This document shows, piece after piece, positions 9,519-17,365 of a stretch of DNA of 64,000 bases (positions are counted from its first letter, which is position 1; each line of letters opens with the position of its first letter). A program made the position numbers and the translations under genes. The notes below the pieces were generated by a model, which searched no databases, was not told the DNA's origin, and worked only from the letters and a program-made list of their open reading frames with translations. Source of the DNA: Synechococcus sp. KORDI-49 (GTDB taxonomy: Bacteria > Cyanobacteriota > Cyanobacteriia > PCC-6307 > Cyanobiaceae); the NCBI RefSeq assembly GCF_000737575.1, contig NZ_CP006270.1, forward strand, positions 1,119,163 to 1,183,162. The letters are read 5' to 3'.

Positions 9519-10196
9519 ATGGCTACCTCCATTGAGGGTTCCGCCGGTAACGACCTGGTCATCCCAGATGATGCAGTCACCAGCGTTGCTATCAGCGCCA
9601 CTGACGAAGGTGCGCTTGTCGATGTCACCAGCAATGTTTCCGACATCAACATCAAGGTTGGAGGTGAAGCTCCAGTGAAGGTTGAAGGTAAGGCCGTCAA
9701 GAATTCAGTCGTTCGTCCGGCAGCTGCTGCTGGCGAAACCGCTGAAATCACCTTCGAAACCACCAAAGTTGAGTCCGTCACCATCGTCAGCGAAGGCGAG
9801 GGTGCTGTTGCTCTGGACGTGGAGAAAGGCACCTTCAAAAAATCCACCATCGACCTGTCCTCTGGTGCTGCCAAGGACTCCATCGCCTTCGGCGGTGACA
9901 CCAAGGTGGTTAAAACCAGCATCAGCCTGGGCGACGGCAAGGACACCGTCCAGTTCTCCGAAGGCATCAAGCTGAAAGGCGACACCGGCATCCGCGTGGG
10001 TGATGGCCGTGACGTGATCAAGGTTCCTGAGACCGTCAAAGGCGGGGGCCGCATCGGCATCAGTAATTTCTCCAAGCAAGATCGCCTGGTGGTCGACGGC
10101 CAGAAACTCTCCGGCAGCAAGCTCTACAAAGGCAAAAAGGAAGCTCCCTCCTTCATCACCATCCAGTTCGAAGACGGCACCGTCGTCGGCGGCTGA
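9519..10196 (+). CDS. probable type I secretion substrate, RTX-like
   Basis: A 225-aa acidic protein, rich in G, D, V, S and T, with no cysteine and no N-terminal signal peptide. It contains RTX-like turns (GSAGNDLVI near the start, GDGKDTVQF and GDGRDVIKV at about 140-180), the style of calcium-binding beta-roll proteins exported by type I systems through a C-terminal signal. The sequence is less GC-rich than its neighbours, with lysine-rich codons typical of high expression. It sits next to the secretion cluster and ends at a strong terminator. Substrate role is inference. Confidence 0.7.
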   Translation: MATSIEGSAGNDLVIPDDAVTSVAISATDEGALVDVTSNVSDINIKVGGEAPVKVEGKAVKNSVVRPAAAAGETAEITFETTKVESVTIVSEGEGAVALDVEKGTFKKSTIDLSSGAAKDSIAFGGDTKVVKTSISLGDGKDTVQFSEGIKLKGDTGIRVGDGRDVIKVPETVKGGGRIGISNFSKQDRLVVDGQKLSGSKLYKGKKEAPSFITIQFEDGTVVGG

Positions 10197-10214
10197 TCAT
10201 CGGGATCGTGTTCC

Positions 10215-10243
10215 AAGCCTCTCCTGCGGGAGGGGCTTTTTTT
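10215..10243 (+). terminator. Rho-independent terminator
   Basis: GC-rich hairpin (AAGCCTCTCC pairing with GGAGGGGCTT, two wobble pairs) followed by seven T, 18 bp after the RTX-like gene. Confidence 0.9.
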
Positions 10244-10293
10244 GTGCCACCACCACTCCATAGAGTCGTCGGGTTGTGCAACCGCGCAGGCCG

Positions 10294-11589
10294 TTGATCG
10301 AGCGTTACACCCTGCCCGAAATGGGTGCCGTCTGGAGTGAGCAGGCGAAATTCCAGAGCTGGCTGGAGGTGGAGATCGCCGCCACCGAAGCCAACTGCCG
10401 CCTGGGCAGGGTGCCGCAGGAAGCCGTGGACACCATCAAGGCGAAGGCGAGCTTTTCGGTGGATCGCATCCTGGAGATCGAGGCGGAGGTGCGTCACGAC
10501 GTGATCGCCTTCCTCACCAACGTGAACGAACACGTGGGCGATGCCGGCCGCCACATCCATGTGGGCATGACCAGCAGCGATGTGCTGGACACCGGGCTGG
10601 CCCTGCAGCTGAAGCGCTCCGTCGCCCTGCTGCGCACGGAGCTGGATGCCCTGGCCGCAGCCCTGCGCAACCTCGCTGGTGAGCACAAGACCACTGAGAT
10701 GATCGGTCGCTCCCATGCCATCCACGGCGAACCGATCACCTTCGGATTCAAGGTGGCCGGCTGGCTGGCGGAGACCGAACGCAACCGCACACGTCTGGAA
10801 CGACTGCAGCGCGATGTGGCCGTCGGCCAGGTGAGCGGCGCCATGGGCACCTACGCCAACACCGATCCCCAGGTGGAAGCGATCACCTGCGAGATCCTCG
10901 GCCTGACGCCCGACACGGCCAGCACCCAGGTGATCTCCCGCGATCGGCACGCCGACTATGTGCAGACCCTGGCCCTGGTGGGGGCTTCGCTGGAGCGCTT
11001 CTCCACCGAGATCCGCAATCTGCAGCGCACCGACGTTCTGGAGGTGGAGGAGAACTTCGCCAAGGGGCAGAAGGGCAGCTCCGCCATGCCCCACAAACGC
11101 AACCCGATCCGCAGTGAGCGCATCAGCGGTCTGGCCCGGGTGCTGCGCAGCTATGTGGTGGCGGCCCTGGAGAACGTGGCGCTCTGGCATGAGCGCGACA
11201 TCAGCCACAGCTCCACCGAACGGATGATGCTGCCGGATGTCTCCGTCACCCTGCATTTCATGCTGCGGGAGATGACCGCCGTGGTGCAGGGGCTCGGGGT
11301 CTATCCGGAGAACATGCGCCGCAACATGAACATCTACGGCGGCGTGGTGTTCAGCCAGCGGGTGCTGCTGGCCCTCGTAGAGAGCGGCCTGAACCGCGAA
11401 GAGGCGTACCGGATCGTGCAGCGCAATGCCCACAACGCCTGGAACACCACCGGAGGAGACTTCCGGGCCAACCTGGAGGCAGACCCAGACGTGAGCGCAA
11501 GGCTGTCAGCCGATCAACTGGCGGACTGCTTCAGCACCGCCCTGCATCAGGCCAATCTGGAGGTGATCTGGCAGCGGCTGGGGCTCTGA
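10294..11589 (+). CDS. purB: adenylosuccinate lyase
   Basis: Cleaves adenylosuccinate to AMP and fumarate, and SAICAR to AICAR, in purine synthesis. The 431-aa protein shows the fumarase/aspartase superfamily signature at about 255-275 (GSSAMPHKRNPIRSERISG) and the catalytic histidine regions HVGMTSSDVLDTG and GRSHAIHGEP. Start is placed at TTG 10294 because family members begin (M/L)IERYTLPEMG; a GTG six codons upstream is possible. It is a housekeeping gene between the secretion and capsule clusters, convergent with the export gene one base away. Confidence 0.95.
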   Translation: MIERYTLPEMGAVWSEQAKFQSWLEVEIAATEANCRLGRVPQEAVDTIKAKASFSVDRILEIEAEVRHDVIAFLTNVNEHVGDAGRHIHVGMTSSDVLDTGLALQLKRSVALLRTELDALAAALRNLAGEHKTTEMIGRSHAIHGEPITFGFKVAGWLAETERNRTRLERLQRDVAVGQVSGAMGTYANTDPQVEAITCEILGLTPDTASTQVISRDRHADYVQTLALVGASLERFSTEIRNLQRTDVLEVEENFAKGQKGSSAMPHKRNPIRSERISGLARVLRSYVVAALENVALWHERDISHSSTERMMLPDVSVTLHFMLREMTAVVQGLGVYPENMRRNMNIYGGVVFSQRVLLALVESGLNREEAYRIVQRNAHNAWNTTGGDFRANLEADPDVSARLSADQLADCFSTALHQANLEVIWQRLGL

Positions 11590-11590
11590 C

Positions 11591-12727
11591 TCAGAGCCCC
11601 AGCAGGCCGGTCATCGGCAGCCCTAGCAACCGGAAGATCGACGACACGTTCAGGATCGGATTGAGGGGTTGGAAGGCGTCCTCCAGCCCGTCGGTCACCT
11701 TGGCGAGCTGGTTGCGGTTCACCACCACCACATCGCCGTAACGCAGGGGCGGGTTGCTGGCACTGCTGAGCACGGAGGTGGGATCGAACTTGAGGCTTGT
11801 GACCTTCGGCTCGCCCTCGCCGTTCATGCGGATCAGGTCCACGGTGTTCTCGCTGCCGCGGCGGGTGATGCCACCGGCGGCCAGAACGGCGCCGGAGAGG
11901 GGCGCATTGGAGGGCACTTCGATCACTCCAGGACGTGCCACCTCGCCCACCACGTTCACTTGAATCGTCGCCGGAGCAAAATTGGAGGTCGCCGTGGTGA
12001 TTAGATCGGCATTCTCCAGATCATCCGACTGAAGAATGCGGATGCTGTCGCCGTCGTAAATCAGCGGATTGGGAGCATGGCCGCCCTCCCGCAACACCGT
12101 CAGGTAGTCAAAGCGGTAGGTCTGGGCCTTGCCGCCGGGCCGTGGAGAAGGCCGCAGCACTTCAACGCTGGAGAGATCCGCCGAGGCACTCACGCCTCCC
12201 GCCTGCTGCACCACATCCACCAGAGTCGGCCAGCCGCGGCCCTCTACAAGCCCCTTCGAAGGCAGCGAGAACACTCCGGGTCGCGCCACCTGGCCAGTGA
12301 CCGTCACCCGCACCGGACGGGCTTCCACCAGATCGAGATACACCAGCGGCCGCCGCAGGATCACGTCGTAGCCAGCGGTGATCTTGGCCTTGGCCTCCTC
12401 GAGCGTGAGGCCCCACACATCCACCGTGCCCAGACGCGGCAGGTTGATGGTGCCGTCGCTCAGCACCTCCACGGTGGCGGAGTAACCCTCCATCTTGAAG
12501 ACCGACATCGACAGCCGATCCCCAGGCCCCAGTCGGTAGCGGAAGACCTCGCTGCTGGATGGAACCTGGATCGTGCGCCCCAGCGCGCTGCTGCTCAGCA
12601 GCGTGGCCTCCTCAGAGCGAACAGCCTCTGCACGAACAGCCTCTGCCGGAGCCAAAGCCGCGCAGGTGAGCAGCCCCATCAAGACCAGTTGGCGAAAACC
12701 AGTGGCAGAGCGCAGGTTGGAAGGCAT
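11591..12727 (-). CDS. Wza-type polysaccharide export protein
   Basis: A 378-aa periplasmic/outer-membrane protein. It has an N-terminal signal peptide (hydrophobic run to about residue 30), a polysaccharide export domain (YRLGPGDRLSMSVF) and at least two SLBB domains (VTVTGQVARPGVFSLP and VNVVGEVARPGVIEVP). Such proteins form or gate the outer-membrane channel for capsule or exopolysaccharide. No lipobox cysteine is obvious. It is divergent from the acyltransferase gene, which starts a capsule-lipid cassette. Confidence 0.9.
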   Translation of the reverse strand: MPSNLRSATGFRQLVLMGLLTCAALAPAEAVRAEAVRSEEATLLSSSALGRTIQVPSSSEVFRYRLGPGDRLSMSVFKMEGYSATVEVLSDGTINLPRLGTVDVWGLTLEEAKAKITAGYDVILRRPLVYLDLVEARPVRVTVTGQVARPGVFSLPSKGLVEGRGWPTLVDVVQQAGGVSASADLSSVEVLRPSPRPGGKAQTYRFDYLTVLREGGHAPNPLIYDGDSIRILQSDDLENADLITTATSNFAPATIQVNVVGEVARPGVIEVPSNAPLSGAVLAAGGITRRGSENTVDLIRMNGEGEPKVTSLKFDPTSVLSSASNPPLRYGDVVVVNRNQLAKVTDGLEDAFQPLNPILNVSSIFRLLGLPMTGLLGL

Positions 12728-12805
12728 GGATGAGGAGCGTTGAAGGACTGGGACGTGTCAAAGCGGCATTAATCTTCCCTCAACTTGAGACGGAATGGGA
12801 CATCC

Positions 12806-13756
12806 ATGACACTGCCTTCTCCGTCCATCTCCGATCCGGAGATCCACGAGGTGACCCTCTCGGCGGAGCTGATCGGTCGCGAACTGCTGCAGTCGCGTCT
12901 GTTCTCGATCGAAGGGCTGGAGCTGCATCTGCTTCCCGGGGAACGTTTCGCCCCGGTGGCTGACGCGGTGGGGCTGCTGCGGGAGGCCACCTACCGGCAA
13001 CAGCTCTCCGGCTCCGGAGACCGGCGGGACCTCGACGGACGGGACAGCGCTTACGACCATCTGCTGCTGATCGAACCCGGCAGCGGTGCCCTGGCCGGTG
13101 CCGCGCGCCTGCAGTTCCTGCCCGGACAGTGCGGAACGTCGGACCTGCCGGACGGAAGCCAGTCCTATCTCGAGCACGTTTATCCCGGCATCAAGGCCCG
13201 GCTCACCTCCCTGGGGAACCATCTGGAGATCGGCCGCGTCGCCCTCGCCAGCCGTTTCCAGAAGCAGCCCCATTCGCTGATGGCCCTGTTCCGCGGTGGC
13301 CTGCTGATCGCCGCCCGCTCCGGGTACGACACCCTGCACGGACTCGTCTCCTACAACCACTTCGCCCACAGCGAACCGGTCAATCAGACCTTTCTCAGCG
13401 GGCTGATGCGGCCGCCCTACCTGCAGAGCGAGCCGACCCTGCCCGCACCGCGCCATCCGCTGACCACGGTGCAGAGCAGTGATCAACCCAACCCGATCGC
13501 CAACATCCAATCCCTGGAACTGAGCATCCGCGAGCAGCTCAGTGACAACTTCCGGCTGCCGGTGCTGCTGCGTCAGTACGTGAACCTGATGGATGCCAGG
13601 GTCTGCGGCCTCTCCCTGGCAAAAGATTTCAACCAGATCACCGAAATCCTGATGGCGGCCGATCTTTCCCGCATTCCCCTTGAACGTCTGAATTACTTCA
13701 TTGATGTGCCCCACGAGCCGATCTACCAGCACTTCAGCTGGTACCGAGGGGGCTAA
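12806..13756 (+). CDS. GNAT-type N-acyltransferase (OlsB/hemolysin-like)
   Basis: A 316-aa protein resembling ACP-dependent acyltransferases of the OlsB / COG3176 group: VGLLREATYRQQLSG, then a conserved acidic stretch, HLEIGRVALASRFQ and a C-terminal half that could bind a second acyl-ACP. The family usually transfers a 3-hydroxyacyl chain to an amine or hydroxyl. The following gene encodes an acyl carrier protein, which fits this role. Start chosen at ATG 12806; TTG 12785 is an alternative. Confidence 0.7.
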   Translation: MTLPSPSISDPEIHEVTLSAELIGRELLQSRLFSIEGLELHLLPGERFAPVADAVGLLREATYRQQLSGSGDRRDLDGRDSAYDHLLLIEPGSGALAGAARLQFLPGQCGTSDLPDGSQSYLEHVYPGIKARLTSLGNHLEIGRVALASRFQKQPHSLMALFRGGLLIAARSGYDTLHGLVSYNHFAHSEPVNQTFLSGLMRPPYLQSEPTLPAPRHPLTTVQSSDQPNPIANIQSLELSIREQLSDNFRLPVLLRQYVNLMDARVCGLSLAKDFNQITEILMAADLSRIPLERLNYFIDVPHEPIYQHFSWYRGG

Positions 13757-13805
13757 CGCTCAAGGCGTGGCTGGTACGTTAACCAGACCAAAAAGGAGCT
13801 GGGCC

Positions 13806-14087
13806 TTGGGTGAGGCGTGCCCTGACAAGCAGGAGCTGCAGGAACGTCTGATCGAGATCCTGCATCGCATCTCCGGCACTGATCCGGCTGCCATCACTCC
13901 GGATGCACGGCTGATGGAGGACGTGGGCATTGATTCCCTCGGTTTCTACGAAATCCTGATCGAGGCCGACACCTGTTTCGGCATCCGCATCAAGGAGGAG
14001 GAGCTGCTGCGATTCCGCACGGTTTCAGACATCCTCGATCACCTGGAAACGCTGGAGCTGCGGCCTCCCCATGCCGAAACCGCCTGA
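13806..14087 (+). CDS. acyl carrier protein
   Basis: A 93-aa carrier protein with the phosphopantetheine attachment motif EDVGIDSLGFYEIL (serine at about residue 47). Start is TTG 13806, supported by AAGGAG seven bases upstream. It is distinct from a housekeeping AcpP by sequence and by context: between an acyltransferase and a ketosynthase that overlaps its end by 17 bp. It probably carries a specialised acyl chain for the surface lipid or glycan. Confidence 0.85.
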   Translation: MGEACPDKQELQERLIEILHRISGTDPAAITPDARLMEDVGIDSLGFYEILIEADTCFGIRIKEEELLRFRTVSDILDHLETLELRPPHAETA

Positions 14088-15339
14088 GCGCATTGCCGTG
14101 GTCGGCTGGGGGTCGCTGTCCCCCCTTGGTGAGGACGCCGACAGCACCTGGGCCGCGGTCTGCGCTCGGCAGTCCGGCATCCAGACCATCCAGGAGACCT
14201 GGGCCGAGGATCTGAACGTCCGCATCGCCGGCCGTGTGGCCGAAACCGCTTTCGCGGACCTGGAACCCCTGCTAAGGCGTCGCGCCGATCGCTGCGCCCA
14301 ACTGGCCCTGCTGGCCGGCCGGCAAGCCTGGGCAATGGCGGAGCACAACCGCCGTGGCCTTGATCCAACCCGCATCGCTGTGGTGCTCGGCACCGGCATC
14401 GGCGGGCTGGCCACCATGCACGAGCAGCATTCCCAGCTCAGTGCAGGAGGGCCCAGCCGGGTGAATCCACTCACGGTGCCGATGCTGATCCCCGATGCGG
14501 CAGCCGGCCAGGTGGCCATCGACCTCGGTCTGCAGGGCGGCGCCCACACCCCCGTTTCCGCCTGTGCCTCCGGCGCCGAAGCCCTAATGCTGGCGCAATG
14601 GTTGCTGCAGGACGACCGCGCCGATCTGGTGCTGGCCGGGGGCAGCGAAGCGCCCGTGAACCGTCTCGGTCTGGTGGGCTTTTCGGCCATGCGCGCCCTC
14701 TCCCTTCGCAATGAGGCGCCGGAGCAGGCCTCCCGCCCCTACGGCCAGACGCGCGACGGTTTCGTGCTGTCGGAAGGGGCCGGCGTGCTGGCTCTGATGC
14801 GTCAGTCGGATGTGCCAGCCGGCGACGCCCTCGGCTGGCTGCTGGCCAGCGGCAGCAGCAGCGATGCGCACCACATCGTCGCCCCCGAGCCCCAGGGGCT
14901 GCAGGCCAGCCGGGCGATCGAGGAGGCCCTTCAGCGTGCTGACTGCAAGCCGGATGATCTCTGTGCCGTGCAGGCCCACGCCACAGGCACCAGCCTCGGC
15001 GATCTGGCCGAGGCCCGTGCCCTGCGCCGCAGCCTCGGCTCCGCCGCCGATCACCTGCCGGTGTATGCCCCCAAAGGGCAGCTGGGCCATCTGCTGGGGG
15101 GCGCTGGCGCCGTTGAGACGATCCTGGCGCTGCAGTCCCTGCGGGCCGGGATGGTTCCCTGCAGCATGAACGCCGATCCCCTCGATCCCGAGGTGGAGCT
15201 CGCGGTGACGGGGAGCGGACCGGTTGCCCTGCCCGACACCGACCGTGAACGTCTGCTGCTCAAGAACGCCTTCGGCTTCGGCGGCCACAACATCAGCCTG
15301 GTGCTGGCTGCACCGCCTCAGCCCAGCGCCCGGGCGTAG
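14071..15339 (+). CDS. beta-ketoacyl-ACP synthase (FabF-like)
   Basis: A 422-aa condensing enzyme with the Cys-His-His triad visible: cysteine in PVSACASGAEA, histidine in QAHATGTSLGD and histidine in GQLGHLLGGAGA. It extends acyl-ACP with a malonyl-derived two-carbon unit. It overlaps the ACP gene and so works with that dedicated ACP rather than general fatty acid synthesis. It converges with the KpsS-like gene, overlapping its 3' end by 22 bp. Confidence 0.88.
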   Translation: MPKPPERIAVVGWGSLSPLGEDADSTWAAVCARQSGIQTIQETWAEDLNVRIAGRVAETAFADLEPLLRRRADRCAQLALLAGRQAWAMAEHNRRGLDPTRIAVVLGTGIGGLATMHEQHSQLSAGGPSRVNPLTVPMLIPDAAAGQVAIDLGLQGGAHTPVSACASGAEALMLAQWLLQDDRADLVLAGGSEAPVNRLGLVGFSAMRALSLRNEAPEQASRPYGQTRDGFVLSEGAGVLALMRQSDVPAGDALGWLLASGSSSDAHHIVAPEPQGLQASRAIEEALQRADCKPDDLCAVQAHATGTSLGDLAEARALRRSLGSAADHLPVYAPKGQLGHLLGGAGAVETILALQSLRAGMVPCSMNADPLDPEVELAVTGSGPVALPDTDRERLLLKNAFGFGGHNISLVLAAPPQPSARA

Positions 15340-17345
15340 TAGGTCTGCACCACGCGGGTGAACCCATCGCGATCCCTGGGATCATCCGGAAGCACCAGAT
15401 CACTGGACCGCCCGCGCTGGCAGTGAATCGTCCCCAGCGGCGCCGTGAGCCGGCTGAGCAACAGCCGCCAGGGCCGGTAGCGCGCCCCCAGGGCCTCCTC
15501 CATGCCGTCGTAGCGGAACACCCAGGGCACCACCCGGCCGCCGTAGTGACGCGCCAGCATCCAGGCGCTGGGAGACACCCGCGCTTCGATCGGCGTCACC
15601 AGGGAACCGTTGGGAGCCAGCATGATCTGGCCGTGCTCCCGCAGCAGGGTGGAGGCCTGCAGCATCCCCTGCATGCGCGACTGGGGTTGGCGGTGGTCCA
15701 GCACCACCGAGCCGGCGTTGCGGGCCGCCGCTCCGTAACCGGGCAGCACCCACTTGAGATGCAGTTGGGCCGTGGTCATCCCCGGCAGCTTCAGCACCCC
15801 CTGAATCACCAGGCCATCGCAGGGGCTGCGGTGGTTGAAGATGTGCACCAACGGCACCTGCGGCTCCTCGCTGCGCTGGCTGTCGTCCACCACCACCTGC
15901 ACCCCGAGCGCCCTCAGCGCCACTTCGGAGGCCCAGGTCATCAGCTGCGCCGCCCACTTGGGACGACCCAGCAGCAACGCCGGCAGCTGCAGGCCGTAGA
16001 GCACAAAACCCAGGGATGCCCAGCCCAGCCTGGCCATCACCCGCGCCGGAATCACCAGGGGATTGGCGGGTCGCGCCGGCCGCAGCGGCGGCAGCTGCGG
16101 CAATGGCTCCAACCGCCGCGCCTCCGGTCCGATCGGGAAGGTGATGCGGAAGGGGAACTCCCCATCGAAGTTGCCGTTCACCTGGGTCGTCATCACCAGG
16201 TGTTTGTAGAAACGCCAGAACAGGGGCCGCTCGCTGGGCTGCGGATCGCGCCAGAAGTCATCCAGCGGTTTCTGATCCGTCAGGCCGTCGAGGTTGTAGA
16301 AGGTGTCGCCCATCGTCTTGGTGGGCACGGCATGGAACAGAGCCTGCAGCCCCACGGTGCTGTTCACGGTGATCACACCGCGACAGGTGCGCAGGTAACG
16401 GCTCAAGGGTCCGTCGTGGAAGTAGTGCACCCGGCCACTGACGCCGTAGCGGCGTGCCAGCAGGGCGATCAGGGTGGCGTAGCTGTTGTATCCGCGGTCC
16501 CGCGGATGGTGCTTGAAGGCCAGGTGATCCGACGCGTGGGCATGACCGGCGAAGGAGCGGATCACGTCCTCGATGAAGTCGTGCATGCCCCGGTAAGGCG
16601 ATCCCATCTGGATCTGGGAATCGCTGGAGACCTGCAGCACCGCCAGGAAGAACGACAGATGCTCCAGCAGTCGGCGCTTCAGCGCCCGCTCCTGCCAGCG
16701 GTACAGCCAGTAGCGCCAGCTGCCGCGTAGCTGGCACCACAGGAACCCCGGTGAAGGCTGCAGCTTGTGCTCCCCCTCGATGATCGGGTAACGGGTGAAG
16801 GCGTGCTGGATGAAGGTGGGTGCCTTCCAGACCTTCCGCCAGCGCCAGCCGGGATCCAGCATGATCCCGCCGGGCAGTCGGTCCGCCGGCGGCAGATCCC
16901 GGTAGAAGTCCACCGGGCGGTTGAGATTGGAGCGGGCATTGACGCGATCCCGTTCCAGGGTCACGTAATTGGGGCGCAGGTACCCGAGTTCGAACACCCA
17001 GGCTTCCACCCCCAGGGCGCGGGCCTCCTCGATGGCGATCCGGTGGGGAATGATGAAATCCCCGTACATGAAGATGTGGCGGATGCCGCGTTCCGTCAGC
17101 AGCTGGCGCAGGAACGGTCGCCAGCCCTCCATGTCGCCGTCGTAAGGCACCCGCACCTCGGAAGGGAAGCCGAATTCCCGCAGCGGAAACGCCACCTTGG
17201 TGACCGGAATGCCGCAGCCCCGCAGGTAGCTACAGAAGCGGGCGAAGAACAGGCCGATCGGCCCCATCAGCAGCAGCACCGGGCCGTCTATGCGCACCTG
17301 CACCAGGGCTGGAGCCCTTCCCCTGCTCAAATCCCTGGCCAGCAC
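15318..17345 (-). CDS. KpsS-like Kdo transferase fused to PlsC-like acyltransferase
   Basis: A 675-aa fusion. Residues 20 to about 400 resemble KpsS, which adds the first Kdo to lyso-phosphatidylglycerol at the base of group 2 capsules: LLLMGPIGLFFARFCSYL, GDFIIPHRIA, ELGYLRPNYVTLE. Residues about 430-660 resemble a 1-acylglycerol-phosphate acyltransferase, with NHRSPCDG at 504-511 giving the H-x4-D motif; the usual FPEGTR motif is replaced by LAPNGSL. A hydrophobic segment near 440-460 may anchor it. The fusion could acylate the lyso-lipid anchor. The start is uncertain; internal GTG codons fit KpsS length better. Confidence 0.8.
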   Translation of the reverse strand: MLARDLSRGRAPALVQVRIDGPVLLLMGPIGLFFARFCSYLRGCGIPVTKVAFPLREFGFPSEVRVPYDGDMEGWRPFLRQLLTERGIRHIFMYGDFIIPHRIAIEEARALGVEAWVFELGYLRPNYVTLERDRVNARSNLNRPVDFYRDLPPADRLPGGIMLDPGWRWRKVWKAPTFIQHAFTRYPIIEGEHKLQPSPGFLWCQLRGSWRYWLYRWQERALKRRLLEHLSFFLAVLQVSSDSQIQMGSPYRGMHDFIEDVIRSFAGHAHASDHLAFKHHPRDRGYNSYATLIALLARRYGVSGRVHYFHDGPLSRYLRTCRGVITVNSTVGLQALFHAVPTKTMGDTFYNLDGLTDQKPLDDFWRDPQPSERPLFWRFYKHLVMTTQVNGNFDGEFPFRITFPIGPEARRLEPLPQLPPLRPARPANPLVIPARVMARLGWASLGFVLYGLQLPALLLGRPKWAAQLMTWASEVALRALGVQVVVDDSQRSEEPQVPLVHIFNHRSPCDGLVIQGVLKLPGMTTAQLHLKWVLPGYGAAARNAGSVVLDHRQPQSRMQGMLQASTLLREHGQIMLAPNGSLVTPIEARVSPSAWMLARHYGGRVVPWVFRYDGMEEALGARYRPWRLLLSRLTAPLGTIHCQRGRSSDLVLPDDPRDRDGFTRVVQTYYARALG

Positions 17346-17365
17346 TCAAAGAATCCTGGCACGCC

